Assembly: GCF_001078375.1 (NCBI RefSeq)
Contig: NZ_BBXI01000013.1
Span: 1 to 64,000 of the forward strand
Direction: 5' to 3'
Length of the DNA stretch: 64,000 bases
DNA from: Veillonella tobetsuensis
GTDB lineage: Bacteria > Bacillota > Negativicutes > Veillonellales > Veillonellaceae
Part shown: piece by piece, positions 1 to 8,142 of the stretch
Layout: every line of letters begins with the position of its first letter
How positions within the stretch are numbered: the first letter of the stretch is position 1
Made by a program: the position numbers and the translations under genes
Notes under the pieces: generated by a model
Databases searched by the model: none
Told to the model about the DNA's origin: nothing
Seen by the model: the letters and a program-made list of their open reading frames with translations, nothing else

Positions 1-33
1 CCCTAGATACAAAAGTACCGCTCGCTTAATCAT
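1..33 (-). CDS. Start of an unidentified gene, cut by the window edge
   Basis: An ATG at 33-31 read on the minus strand opens a frame encoding MIKRAVLLYLG before the window ends. A good ribosome binding site (GAGAGG) lies about 6 bases upstream of it. Eleven residues are too few to assign a function. The 34-147 stretch between this start and the IS element would be its promoter region, so the IS insertion lies just upstream of this gene. Confidence 0.45.
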   Translation of the reverse strand, partial: MIKRAVLLYLG

Positions 34-147
34 ATATTTCCTCTCTAAACAAAACATAAACTCATATTTTATATTTTATTATGTTTTTTTTTTTGAAAGT
101 CAATAGAAGATTTAGCAAAAAAAGATTTACTACTCTAGAGTAATCAA

Positions 148-160
148 ACATTTGTGACAA
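148..160. repeat. Left terminal inverted repeat of the IS481-like element
   Basis: The sequence acatttgtgacaa is matched exactly in inverted orientation at the other end of the element. The similarity continues imperfectly a few bases inward. Confidence 0.75.
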
Positions 161-164
161 ATAC

Positions 165-1094
165 TTATGCTTTTTGATTCATAAAGTACTCTGTTATAAC
201 TTGGTTCGGTGATTTAAAATTTAAGACTTTCTGTGCAATGTTATTATATCTATTAGCATATCGACTATGTGCTTTTAGAAAACTCTCCATACTATTAAAC
301 TTACGAGAATAGAATCTTTCACCATCAATTCGATGACTGCGCTCTACCTTTCCATTCTGCCACGGAGAAAATGGTCTTGTCGTTTTATGCTCTATCCCTA
401 ATCTTTTTAATACAATATCAAATAAACACTCTCAATCTGTTGCTCCATAGTTTGTAAATTCACGACCATTATCTGTTTGTATTGTGTGAATAGGAAATCC
501 CATTTTGGCTTCTAAATTTAATAAGAACCGACTTGTATTAGTAACACTTTTTTCATCTATAATTTTTAGAATTTTCTTTCTAGAAAACTCATCAATAGCT
601 GTAAGTTGATAGTAAGATTTTCCTTGTGTTGAAAAGTCTAAACTCTCACGAGGTACGTATTTTATATCAATCTGAGCCTTTTCTCCTGGATATGTTACTA
701 GATCTGGTTTCCACTTGCTTTTTGGAACAGATTTAATAACCTTTTTCTCTTTAATATGACGTCTTATTTGTCGGCACATAGAGCCATATGAGCGTTTATA
801 ACCACGCTTCTTTAACTCAACATATACTTGAGATAGCCCTTCATGTTTAAACTTAGAATGCATACGCTTAATAAGCGCTAGTTCTTCCTCAGTGTGTTGA
901 TTAGGATGAGAATGTGGTTTACGACTATACAATCGAAGTGAATCAATAGTTCCGTCGAAACGCTTTACCCAACGTTGTACTTGTTGTCTACTAGTATGAT
1001 AACGACGTGCAGCTTCAGCATTATTTCCATGCTTAATAGCATATTCACATACTCGTTTACGAAACCTTAATTCCTCAGTTATAATAGAATGCAT
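165..1094 (-). pseudogene. IS481-family DDE transposase interrupted by an in-frame TGA
   Basis: The first 220 codons encode an N-terminal helix-turn-helix (AARRYHTSRQQVQRWVKRF) and the start of an rve integrase core with the first two catalytic aspartates (QIDIKY and TDNGREF). A TGA at 434-432 ends this frame. The same frame then continues for 88 codons to a TAA at 167-165, encoding the rest of the core, including WQNGKVERSHR with the third acidic residue (E). The two halves are collinear and in phase, so a single nonsense mutation explains the break. Translation ending at the TGA would lack the catalytic glutamate and give an inactive enzyme. A sequencing error is the main alternative. Confidence 0.8.
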
Positions 1095-1172
1095 GAGAAG
1101 AAACTCCTTTTGTTATGATGTTTGGATTGAGCAACTTCATTATAACAGAGTTCCTTCTCATTTTTTATTTAC

Positions 1173-1185
1173 TTGTCACAAATGT
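1173..1185. repeat. Right terminal inverted repeat of the IS481-like element
   Basis: The sequence ttgtcacaaatgt is the exact reverse complement of 148-160. It lies upstream of the transposase start codon, after the transposase promoter region. Confidence 0.75.
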
Positions 1186-1209
1186 ATTATGCTCTTACAT
1201 AAATATATT

Positions 1210-2529
1210 TTATTCACTCTTAGCAATACGATCTAAGAATTCAATATAGCTTTGTTTGTTTAATACTGGTATAAATTTATCTAATACATCTTTAGCACCA
1301 GCTGCGTCATCATATAGTAAGTCCACGATTGTCATAGCCAAAGCTTGTGCCGTTTTTATGTACGCCACCTCAGGAACAGTGATTTCATATTCTGCACTAT
1401 GTAGTACACCATTAATACAACCAACCCATGGATGGATAACAGGCATCAAATGAGACACATCACCCATGTCAGTACTTGCTGTCATATGTTCTCCTTGATA
1501 GACATTTTCTTCACCAAATATTTGATTAGAATTATTACGTAATAATTCATTCATATGCTCATCATTACGCATTGGTAAATAACCTGGCAAATCTTTTATT
1601 ACACAAATAGCACCTACAGCATCTCCACCAGCTTTTAAAGCTCTATTTACACGATTATTACAATCAACAATGGCATCAATATTAGCAGCTCGTACAAAAC
1701 TTTCAACTTGAACATAATCAGGTACACAGTTTACCAATGTACCGCCTTGATTAATGATAGGATGAAATCTAAAACAATCGCTTTCTTTGAAAGTTTCACG
1801 AATAGAGTTTACCCCCATAACACCTAGTAAAGCTGCATTAAGAGCATTGATTCCCTCATGAGGGGCTGCAGCTGCATGAGCTACTTTACCATGATATTCA
1901 ATTAGCTTGGCAACAAAGCCATTAGATGTGCTGCCAAGTCCCATTTCCCCCACTGAAGACCTAGCTGTTTCCACATGCATTTGCATAGCTATATCAATAT
2001 CGTCAAAAGCACCTTCATAAATTAGTTGTTGTTTACCACCTAAATATTTAATTTTGCCTTGTTCACGCAATTTATTACGATAGTCGACCTCAACCATTTC
2101 CTCTGCGGGTACAGCAAATAAAACTACATCTCCAGCCAATTCATGCATAATAGATTGTAAACCTATTGCAACAGCAAACATATTGGCAATTTGAATGTTA
2201 TGACCACAGCAATGAGCCGCACCCGTTAAATCATCAGCACGAGGGTGGCGAGGACAAAGAATGGCATCTAGTTCACCAATCATGGCAACCGTATATTTAC
2301 TGTCACTACCTTTTAAGCGACCTTTGACACCTGTTAGTGCATGATTAGAAGTATAAGGAATCCCAAGTTCATCAAACATATCACGTACTTTTTTTGATGT
2401 TTTTACTTCTTTATATCCCAGTTCTGGCTCATCCATAATAGACTCAGCGATTTCACGTAAACGCGGTTGTGCATCAATAATAGCATCACATACGCGTTGT
2501 TTTAATTCTTCTTTTGTCATACGACTCAT
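1210..2529 (-). CDS. M20-family metallo-amidohydrolase (aminobenzoyl-glutamate hydrolase type)
   Basis: The protein has the layout of M20 peptidases/amidohydrolases: an N-terminal catalytic part with GELDAI and the metal-binding AAHCCGHN segment, AEE near residue 160 (the general-base region), and a dimerisation domain with HAAAAPHEGINALNA. The family hydrolyses amide bonds in N-acyl amino acids, aminobenzoyl-glutamate or small peptides in the cytoplasm. The substrate cannot be read from sequence. I place the start at 2529 (MSRMTKEEL) because AAAGGAG lies at good spacing there; an upstream ATG at 2583 would run through the hairpin at 2546-2573. It follows a two-gene permease on the same strand, suggesting uptake and cleavage of one substrate. 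Confidence 0.82.
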   Translation of the reverse strand: MSRMTKEELKQRVCDAIIDAQPRLREIAESIMDEPELGYKEVKTSKKVRDMFDELGIPYTSNHALTGVKGRLKGSDSKYTVAMIGELDAILCPRHPRADDLTGAAHCCGHNIQIANMFAVAIGLQSIMHELAGDVVLFAVPAEEMVEVDYRNKLREQGKIKYLGGKQQLIYEGAFDDIDIAMQMHVETARSSVGEMGLGSTSNGFVAKLIEYHGKVAHAAAAPHEGINALNAALLGVMGVNSIRETFKESDCFRFHPIINQGGTLVNCVPDYVQVESFVRAANIDAIVDCNNRVNRALKAGGDAVGAICVIKDLPGYLPMRNDEHMNELLRNNSNQIFGEENVYQGEHMTASTDMGDVSHLMPVIHPWVGCINGVLHSAEYEITVPEVAYIKTAQALAMTIVDLLYDDAAGAKDVLDKFIPVLNKQSYIEFLDRIAKSE

Positions 2530-2545
2530 ATAATCTCCTTTGTAA

Positions 2546-2573
2546 AATCGACCGTATCGAAATACGGTCGATT
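2546..2573 (-). terminator. Perfect 12-bp hairpin with UUCG loop upstream of the amidohydrolase
   Basis: The arms aatcgaccgtat and atacggtcgatt pair perfectly around a four-base loop, which reads UUCG on the minus strand. Only a short U-run follows. It lies about 17 bases before the amidohydrolase start, inside the permease-hydrolase transcript. It could be a weak terminator that lowers hydrolase expression, or an RNA-stability or processing element. Confidence 0.5.
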
Positions 2574-2625
2574 CTTTAATCACACAGAAATATGCTAAAC
2601 ATTGTTCAGTAAACTATGTATCATA

Positions 2626-3087
2626 TTAAATTAAACCTTCTAAATGAAGTACAATTTGTGCTAATGCGGTTGCACATATGAATGTCCCTGCTGTTACAGC
2701 AAGTGCAACAGGAATAATACGCCAAGATAAACGGCGGAATGCACCAAGGTCTTTACCTAATGATAAACCTGCATAGGCAAGTACCGGTGTCGTAGTAGCT
2801 AAGAATGTAATATGACTAGTTTTTTCGATAACCCAAGGTTGTCCTGGCATTCCAGGTAAAGAGATTAGAACCCCAACTAAAGATACCCAGAATACCATAG
2901 GAAATTTATTAGCATAAGGTAAACTAGAAATTACGGCACCAATTGTAGCAATACCTGCTAAAATTGCTACGCCTAACAAACTATCACTAAATACATGTTT
3001 ACCGTCCATTATATTTCCAATAGCAGTAAGGATGGCAGAAATACAAACAACTATAACAAATTGTGTTAATTTTTCACTTCTACTCAT
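2626..3087 (-). CDS. Small multi-pass membrane protein, predicted permease subunit
   Basis: The 153 residues contain about four to five hydrophobic helices and no signal-peptidase site, so it is an inner-membrane protein. Its first codons overlap the end of the larger membrane protein by 8 bases, a sign of translational coupling and probably a two-subunit transporter. The amidohydrolase follows downstream. I do not recognise a named transporter family with certainty; it resembles the small partner of DUF3100-type proteins. The transport role is inferred from topology and context. Confidence 0.6.
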   Translation of the reverse strand: MSRSEKLTQFVIVVCISAILTAIGNIMDGKHVFSDSLLGVAILAGIATIGAVISSLPYANKFPMVFWVSLVGVLISLPGMPGQPWVIEKTSHITFLATTTPVLAYAGLSLGKDLGAFRRLSWRIIPVALAVTAGTFICATALAQIVLHLEGLI

Positions 3088-3883
3088 GATGCGCTACCTC
3101 CTCTGCTAAATCTTGTTCCCGTGTACGACCAGTAAAGAAGTTGTAAGACTTTTCCATAATTGGCAAGGAAATAAATAAACCAAAATATACACCTAATACA
3201 GTAGTCAACAAATTAGCAGCTCCAGCTAGAGCCATAATTTGTTGTTCATAAGCAGGATAAACAGCAACAATTGGTGCTGTAGCAGCAGCCATCATACTTG
3301 CACTACCTACGCCAGCCCCCATTGCAAGAGCTAACGGATGAAACCAACCTGTATTAGATAATAAGCCAGCTAATACGGAGGACCACATGGCACCTATAAG
3401 AACGCCACAGATATACATGCCCATAACACCACGGCCTTCAGGAGAGCTAAAACCAAATTTATCAATTATAATCGCTACATTTGGTTCACGGTCTACAGAA
3501 TAACAAGCACCAACAGCTTCGCGACGCATACCTACTAATAGTGCTACCGGTAAACCAAAGATAATGGTACCTAAGAAGTGACCTAATTCTTGAACTAATA
3601 AAGCCCAGCCAGCGCTTGCTAAAACACCAAGGTTTGGACCAATACCAAGACCTACTTTTACCATTAAGATCATTACTGCAATACCAATATAATCGGCAGA
3701 ATTTTCCATTTGTTTTATTGTAAGAATTTTGAATTTTGGAATTGAAATTAATAACCCTAAAATCAAAGCATACAACAATGGTAAAAACACAACAGGACCG
3801 AGTCTTTTAATACCTATGAATTCTGCGACTACGGTAAGCACAAGTGCTAAAAAATGAATTCTCAGGTTCCCCAAAAGCTGCAT
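3080..3883 (-). CDS. DUF3100-like multi-pass permease, large subunit
   Basis: The 267-residue protein has roughly seven hydrophobic segments, with glycine-rich stretches such as GAGVGSASMMAAATAP and the loop REAVGACYSVDREPN, which remind me of the DUF3100 family. It starts the operon permease-permease-M20 hydrolase, with GGAGG a few bases before its ATG. The likely role is import of the substrate cleaved by the hydrolase, but no substrate can be named. A TATAAT-like box and a palindromic site lie upstream. Confidence 0.6.
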   Translation of the reverse strand: MQLLGNLRIHFLALVLTVVAEFIGIKRLGPVVFLPLLYALILGLLISIPKFKILTIKQMENSADYIGIAVMILMVKVGLGIGPNLGVLASAGWALLVQELGHFLGTIIFGLPVALLVGMRREAVGACYSVDREPNVAIIIDKFGFSSPEGRGVMGMYICGVLIGAMWSSVLAGLLSNTGWFHPLALAMGAGVGSASMMAAATAPIVAVYPAYEQQIMALAGAANLLTTVLGVYFGLFISLPIMEKSYNFFTGRTREQDLAEEVAHHE

Positions 3884-3923
3884 AATGACCTCCTATACCT
3901 AACACAAACATAAATATGACACC

Positions 3924-3979
3924 ATTATAATATATTTTTATATAATGATAAATATTTTTTGATAAGTATACATGTATAC
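3924..3979 (-). promoter_or_regulatory. Putative promoter and operator of the permease-hydrolase operon
   Basis: A TATAAT box on the minus strand (3929-3924) lies about 40 bases before the permease ATG, with no convincing -35. A 14-bp perfect palindrome, GTATACATGTATAC, lies at 3966-3979, about 37 bases upstream of the -10 box. Palindromes of the TGTATACA type are typical of GntR-family operators. No regulator gene is adjacent. Confidence 0.4.
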
Positions 3980-4052
3980 ATGAGAAGATAAATAATTTTA
4001 ACTATCATGACAATATTTTTAACATCAAATCAACTTTTTAAGATACAAAAAA

Positions 4053-4092
4053 GGCTGCCATAGAATGCGGTTTTACGCATTCTATGGCAGCC
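4053..4092 (-). terminator. Strong rho-independent terminator
   Basis: A 17-bp perfect stem (4053-4069 with 4076-4092) has a 6-base loop and is followed on the minus strand by a run of six T. It would end minus-strand transcription coming from the small-gene island and insulate the permease operon. Confidence 0.85.
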
Positions 4093-4179
4093 CCTAATCC
4101 CTAAAAATGAAATTTTCACAAACCCATGATTAATATAAAAGTACTTGATAATAAAACCAGTCATTATTACCATCAGAAT

Positions 4180-4566
4180 TTAATACATAAGTAACATATG
4201 TAATATAATTACAAAAAATATAGTCTTAGGTATTATATACAAATATTCCTTCCATAACTCTTTTTTTAAAGCTATATAGTTATCACCATTGTAATGAAGA
4301 TAATCTAATGCACTATTATTGCGTACATATATAACAATAAATTGCCATATAACAGCAACTATTAATAATACATTTGAAATCCAATAGTAATTTATAAGAT
4401 TCATATAATAAGCTAAAACACCTAATATAGCAAATACACTTTCTACTATTTTTACTTTTTTAGTCTTTCTTATACGATATATATTAACTAAAATTTCTTT
4501 TTCACTATGTATATATCCAAACGATAAAAATAATATAGTAGCTGACAAAATTATTAGTCCAGTCAT
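4180..4566 (-). CDS. Hypothetical membrane protein (128 aa)
   Basis: I do not recognise this protein. It has about four hydrophobic helices (residues about 3-18, 42-60, 62-82 and 110-127) with a basic cytoplasmic loop (RIRKTKKVKIVES). GGAGG lies about 16 bases before the ATG, unusually far, so the true start may differ. It is the last gene of the accessory island and is followed by the terminator at 4053-4092. It is very AT-rich compared with the housekeeping genes. Confidence 0.55.
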   Translation of the reverse strand: MTGLIILSATILFLSFGYIHSEKEILVNIYRIRKTKKVKIVESVFAILGVLAYYMNLINYYWISNVLLIVAVIWQFIVIYVRNNSALDYLHYNGDNYIALKKELWKEYLYIIPKTIFFVIILHMLLMY

Positions 4567-4764
4567 AACATCTAGTCCAGCCCCTCCTTAATTTTCGCTC
4601 CTACTATTCCTAATTATTTCTATCTATTGATCTTTAGTTCTAAGACGTACATAATTATCTTTAAACATTTCAATTTATCATCTAAACATACATCCATTCT
4701 GCAAGAAGAAGTAACGCGTAGTGTCACTTCAGTTGCAGTAGCATATAGCATTTAAACTATCTTT

Positions 4765-5346
4765 TTATAATCTATCCGTAATGGGTATTTCTTTTCTATA
4801 AAAGTATCTTAAATCTAAATCTTTATTTATCCAGAATTTAGATATCTGACTTCTAATAAGCCAAAAATCTTCCTTACAAATTATACTTTTATCAATAAGA
4901 CTTAAATTGCCTTGAATGGCATCCCAAGCAATAATATAGTAATCATGACCAGAAATAGTAATTTTTATGGCTATATCTATACTATTTATTTCATCCGAAT
5001 AAAATGTAGTAAATTCATCATTAACAATACTAATCTGTTCTATGGTTCCATTAATATTATTTGAAACTATTTGATGGTAATCTGTATCTTCACTCATTCT
5101 ATTACAACGTTTTACTTCAAAATTAGGATATTCATCATACTCTTCAGTTTCTATATAGTCATTAGCAATCTGAATATATGAATTCTGAATTTGTATATAT
5201 ATAATATTATCATTATTCTCGTCTAATTTTTTTTGACTTCTATCTGGAGTAAACAAAAATGATTTTTGAGAAAAAATATTATCAACCTGTTGATTCATTA
5301 TCCCTACAAGTATATCTAAACTCTTTTTATTTATATGATTAATCAT
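4765..5346 (-). CDS. Hypothetical soluble protein, paralogue of 7333-7917
   Basis: The 193-residue acidic protein has no signal peptide or membrane helix. It aligns along its length with the protein at 7333-7917: both share IVNDEF, a DIAIK/DIALK strand, YYIIAWD/YYLILWD and a C-terminal YFYRKEI..DRL. No known fold is recognised. Small acidic proteins duplicated within clusters of small AT-rich genes are often immunity proteins of contact-dependent or polymorphic toxins, but no toxin gene is visible here, so that role is only a guess. Confidence 0.6.
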   Translation of the reverse strand: MINHINKKSLDILVGIMNQQVDNIFSQKSFLFTPDRSQKKLDENNDNIIYIQIQNSYIQIANDYIETEEYDEYPNFEVKRCNRMSEDTDYHQIVSNNINGTIEQISIVNDEFTTFYSDEINSIDIAIKITISGHDYYIIAWDAIQGNLSLIDKSIICKEDFWLIRSQISKFWINKDLDLRYFYRKEIPITDRL

Positions 5347-5541
5347 AATTTCAACTCTACTTCTTAACGCTATTTAACTATTCAATATCTTTTTATTAAT
5401 CAACTTTCCTTATGATTCTACGTTCCGAACATTTTATCTAACCTATTATTTACTATTCTTTATTCGCTTATGTTACCTTTAACAAATTGAATATTAGCAA
5501 TCTGCTCAACATATGTATTCAACAGTAAACGAAATATAAAG

Positions 5542-5994
5542 CTAACTATATAAAGATTTTAGTAAATTATAGGTTGCTAGAATCACACAAACACCCCACA
5601 TCCATATAGGAATATTATTAAAATACATCCATGTAAGAGTAATAATAGATCCTATAAGCCAAAGACTAAAAGCTATCCATCCATAAATACTTTTTTTCGT
5701 TATAGGTATACCAACTAATTTATTATGAAAACCTAAAATAAATAATATACATACAACTAATCTCGAATTATAATGATGTACTCCTCTTCTATATATACGC
5801 CTAACAATACGATGTCCACGAATTAATGGTATTAATAGCACTCCACCCATAACTAATATAGGGATAATAAACCTATAGTCTACATTCGGTGCAGTCGCCT
5901 CAATGGCATTACCTGTTATAGTAATTGCTAAAAAAATTGTTCCAATTATTCTAAACCTTATTAAATTTAATAACTTAACTATTCTAATCTTCAT
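5542..5994 (-). CDS. Hypothetical multi-pass membrane protein (150 aa)
   Basis: Four to five hydrophobic helices are evident, with a basic loop HRIVRRIYRRGVHHYNSR in the middle. I do not recognise a family. It lies in the small-gene island with gaps of 195 bases downstream and about 47 bases to the gene upstream of it. No clear ribosome binding site precedes the ATG, so the start is less certain. Confidence 0.5.
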   Translation of the reverse strand: MKIRIVKLLNLIRFRIIGTIFLAITITGNAIEATAPNVDYRFIIPILVMGGVLLIPLIRGHRIVRRIYRRGVHHYNSRLVVCILFILGFHNKLVGIPITKKSIYGWIAFSLWLIGSIITLTWMYFNNIPIWMWGVCVILATYNLLKSLYS

Positions 5995-6041
5995 ATATTA
6001 TTATTCAATTTCACTTATTTATAAAATTTACGTTCCATAAA

Positions 6042-6500
6042 TCAGTAGGATCTAGTAACCCAAGTATCACGATCATATCTTGGTTTGGAGTCCTTCTTAG
6101 TTATCTCAGATATAATCTTTCTTTCATCTTCTGAAAATTGATCAATGCTCTCTAAAATTATAAGTTCATCACCATATGCTCTTTGTAAAGACTCTAAATT
6201 ACCATCTCCTGGAGATTCAAATGTTTTACTAAAGCCTTTATGATTTGGAATGATACGTACTGTACCATAGGGTAATACGTTAACAACAACTATTCCGAAA
6301 TCACCATTAGAATATATATAAGGAAAATCTGTAGCAAAACCAGTCATATTTTTGTTTAGCCCTATTTGTTTTTCTCCATCTACAAGAGATGTTATAAAGA
6401 TCTTGTATGAATTAATTCTAAGACCAAGAAAAAGTAGAATAATTACTAGTAACGATAAAACTACTGTACAAGTTATCTTTATAATATTTCTAATGGGCAT
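6042..6500 (-). CDS. Hypothetical membrane-anchored protein (152 aa)
   Basis: A single N-terminal hydrophobic segment (about residues 7-28) with a basic start looks like a signal anchor. About 120 polar residues follow and would face the periplasm. No lipobox or catalytic motif is visible and no family is recognised. AAGGAG lies about 7 bases before the ATG. It belongs to the accessory island. Confidence 0.55.
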   Translation of the reverse strand: MPIRNIIKITCTVVLSLLVIILLFLGLRINSYKIFITSLVDGEKQIGLNKNMTGFATDFPYIYSNGDFGIVVVNVLPYGTVRIIPNHKGFSKTFESPGDGNLESLQRAYGDELIILESIDQFSEDERKIISEITKKDSKPRYDRDTWVTRSY

Positions 6501-6584
6501 AAAAACTCCTTAATTCTTCTGATGTAAATACGAAAGTTATATTAATTACTTTATATTGTAAAGTTTTTTCTGAACTTACACTAT

Positions 6585-6764
6585 TTATATGCCTAAAATT
6601 GCTTTCAATATACCAAAGAATATTAACCAACAAACAAAAAATGCTCCATAGAAATCATAATGGATTTCAGCACCATTCATATAATCATACGCCATTCCAT
6701 ATATAATTGAAGTCAATGAAAGTAATGCAAATGCATAGAAAAATAATTTTTTTATAGTAGTCAT
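6585..6764 (-). CDS. Small hypothetical membrane protein (59 aa)
   Basis: The protein has two predicted transmembrane helices (residues about 5-23 and 39-58). The start is taken at the ATG 6764-6762 (MTTIKKLFF), with a weak TTAGG upstream, rather than at the TTG at 6782. It lies within the accessory island and resembles nothing I can name. Confidence 0.45.
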   Translation of the reverse strand: MTTIKKLFFYAFALLSLTSIIYGMAYDYMNGAEIHYDFYGAFFVCWLIFFGILKAILGI

Positions 6765-6885
6765 TTTAATTTTACCTAACAAGTAAAAAGAACAAATTAA
6801 AAAATACTATCTTTACTCCATACAGTGTTATATAGGAATGTATTAATTTAACATACATAAAAACATTTTCTCTAATTATTGATTT

Positions 6886-7236
6886 TTATATTTGCTCTAA
6901 AGCTAGTAAATCAACATCGTTATAAACTAATGTCAATAAATCATAGTTTTGATCTATTGAGAATGTCCCTTTAAGACCTCCTGCATCAACAAATGAGTAA
7001 GTATTATCATCAATTTTATAGAATTCACTTTCTAAAGGTACAAAATACTTATCTAATGCTAGACCTACCTTCTCTGCATCTTCTTCAGAACATTGTAGAA
7101 TATCCTGTACTCGTTTAAAAAATGGCTCATGAACATTTTCTATTCTGTCTTCTATTATTTTATTAACCTTACTATAAGTCTTATATCTATAAATCAGATA
7201 TAAAATAGCTAATAATAAAGCGATATTCTCCTTCAT
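6886..7236 (-). CDS. Hypothetical protein with N-terminal membrane anchor (116 aa)
   Basis: A short hydrophobic N-terminus (IALLLAILYLIY) is followed by a charged region and a small alpha/beta domain (VPLESEFYKIDDNTYSFVDAGG). GAGGG lies about 5 bases before the ATG. No family is recognised. It sits between the paralogue at 7333-7917 and the two-helix protein at 6585-6764. Confidence 0.5.
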   Translation of the reverse strand: MKENIALLLAILYLIYRYKTYSKVNKIIEDRIENVHEPFFKRVQDILQCSEEDAEKVGLALDKYFVPLESEFYKIDDNTYSFVDAGGLKGTFSIDQNYDLLTLVYNDVDLLALEQI

Positions 7237-7332
7237 AGTTCCCTCTAAAATCTTAGTTAAGTTAACTGTTATAGACTATACTTAATATATCTTTATATCG
7301 TCTTTATGGTGCAATTATATTTATCACTCAAA

Positions 7333-7917
7333 TTACAAAATAGTTAATCTATCGCATATAGAAATTTCTTTTCTATAAAAATACTTAAAATCAGGAGATT
7401 TACCAACCCAAAAATCACTAATTCTATCACGAAGTTTGTAATTATTTTCAGAGGTAATATTTCTACTGTCAACCCAACTTATTGTATCAGGAATTGAATC
7501 CCACAAAATTAGATAATAAATGACACCAGATATATCAAACTTCAAAGCTATATCTACACAAATAATATCATTATCCCACCACGACGAAAATTCATCATTT
7601 ACAATCTTAATATCATTTATAATTCCATTTATATTTAACGCATATAAAGAAAATTCATTTAATAAATAATTGTCATTTAAATTCTTATAGACTTCAAAAT
7701 CTAAATTTGGATAATCATCTAAATCTGGACCCTCGATGGACTTATTTGTAAATTTAATAATTTGATTATCAAATTCTAAATATATACAGCCATCCGATAT
7801 ATATTCTATTTCACTTTCATCAAAAGAATTATCTCTAAGTACAAATACATTATTTACATTTTTACCTATACAATTATATATATTCTTTAGATATTCGCTA
7901 TTAATCAAACTTTTCAT
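7333..7917 (-). CDS. Hypothetical soluble protein, paralogue of 4765-5346
   Basis: The 194-residue acidic soluble protein shares IVNDEFS, VDIALKFDISG, YYLILWDSI and the C-terminal KYFYRKEISICDRL with the protein 2 kb away. This marks an ancient local duplication, now much diverged. It is the first gene of the accessory island on the minus strand. The 225 bases upstream (7918-8142) hold the lar terminator and otherwise nothing I recognise. Function unknown; an immunity-type role is possible but unproven. Confidence 0.6.
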   Translation of the reverse strand: MKSLINSEYLKNIYNCIGKNVNNVFVLRDNSFDESEIEYISDGCIYLEFDNQIIKFTNKSIEGPDLDDYPNLDFEVYKNLNDNYLLNEFSLYALNINGIINDIKIVNDEFSSWWDNDIICVDIALKFDISGVIYYLILWDSIPDTISWVDSRNITSENNYKLRDRISDFWVGKSPDFKYFYRKEISICDRLTIL

Positions 7918-8046
7918 AAACTTATATCACCTATATAATACTCATCATGTATATAGCTCATATTCCCTTCTCTCTTAATCTAGTAAATTTTGTAATTGAT
8001 TAATCTTATATTTATATCACATTATATAAGAATATTAATAAATTTT

Positions 8047-8090
8047 AAACCACCTACCAAAGATTACCAATCATCTTTAATAGGTGGTTC
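8047..8090 (-). terminator. Terminator of the lar operon
   Basis: Arms around aaccaccta and taggtggtt, extended by aaagat/atcttt after a small internal mismatch, form a hairpin about 55 bases after the larA stop. A short T-rich run follows on the minus strand. It separates lar transcription from the accessory island. Confidence 0.7.
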
Positions 8091-8142
8091 ATTTTATGAC
8101 TCTAAATAATATTTTTCTAAGAGTTCAATATGTTATTGTAAA

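Larger units (their letters stand above)
148..1185 (-). mobile_element. IS481-like insertion sequence
   Basis: A single transposase frame is bracketed by 13-bp perfect terminal inverted repeats, acatttgtgacaa at 148-160 and its reverse complement at 1173-1185. The core tip TGTGACAA resembles IS481-family ends. No convincing target-site duplication is visible. The right end stops about 24 bases from the stop codon of the amidohydrolase gene. The transposase carries an internal stop (see the pseudogene entry), so the copy is probably not autonomous. Confidence 0.75.

Noticed and set aside
432-434. TGA in the transposase as a selenocysteine codon or programmed recoding site
   Set aside because: No hairpin of SECIS type was evident and transposases of this family do not use recoding there. 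A nonsense mutation is simpler.
4699-4738. Imperfect hairpin (ctgcaa/ttgcag with gaagt/acttc)
   Set aside because: It has no T-run on either strand and mismatches in the middle. I see no reason to call it a terminator or structured RNA.
4620-4751. A 43-codon open frame after the 4765-5346 gene
   Set aside because: It has no ribosome binding site, no recognisable motif and no match to its neighbours. A chance frame in AT-rich DNA is more likely, though a remnant gene cannot be excluded.
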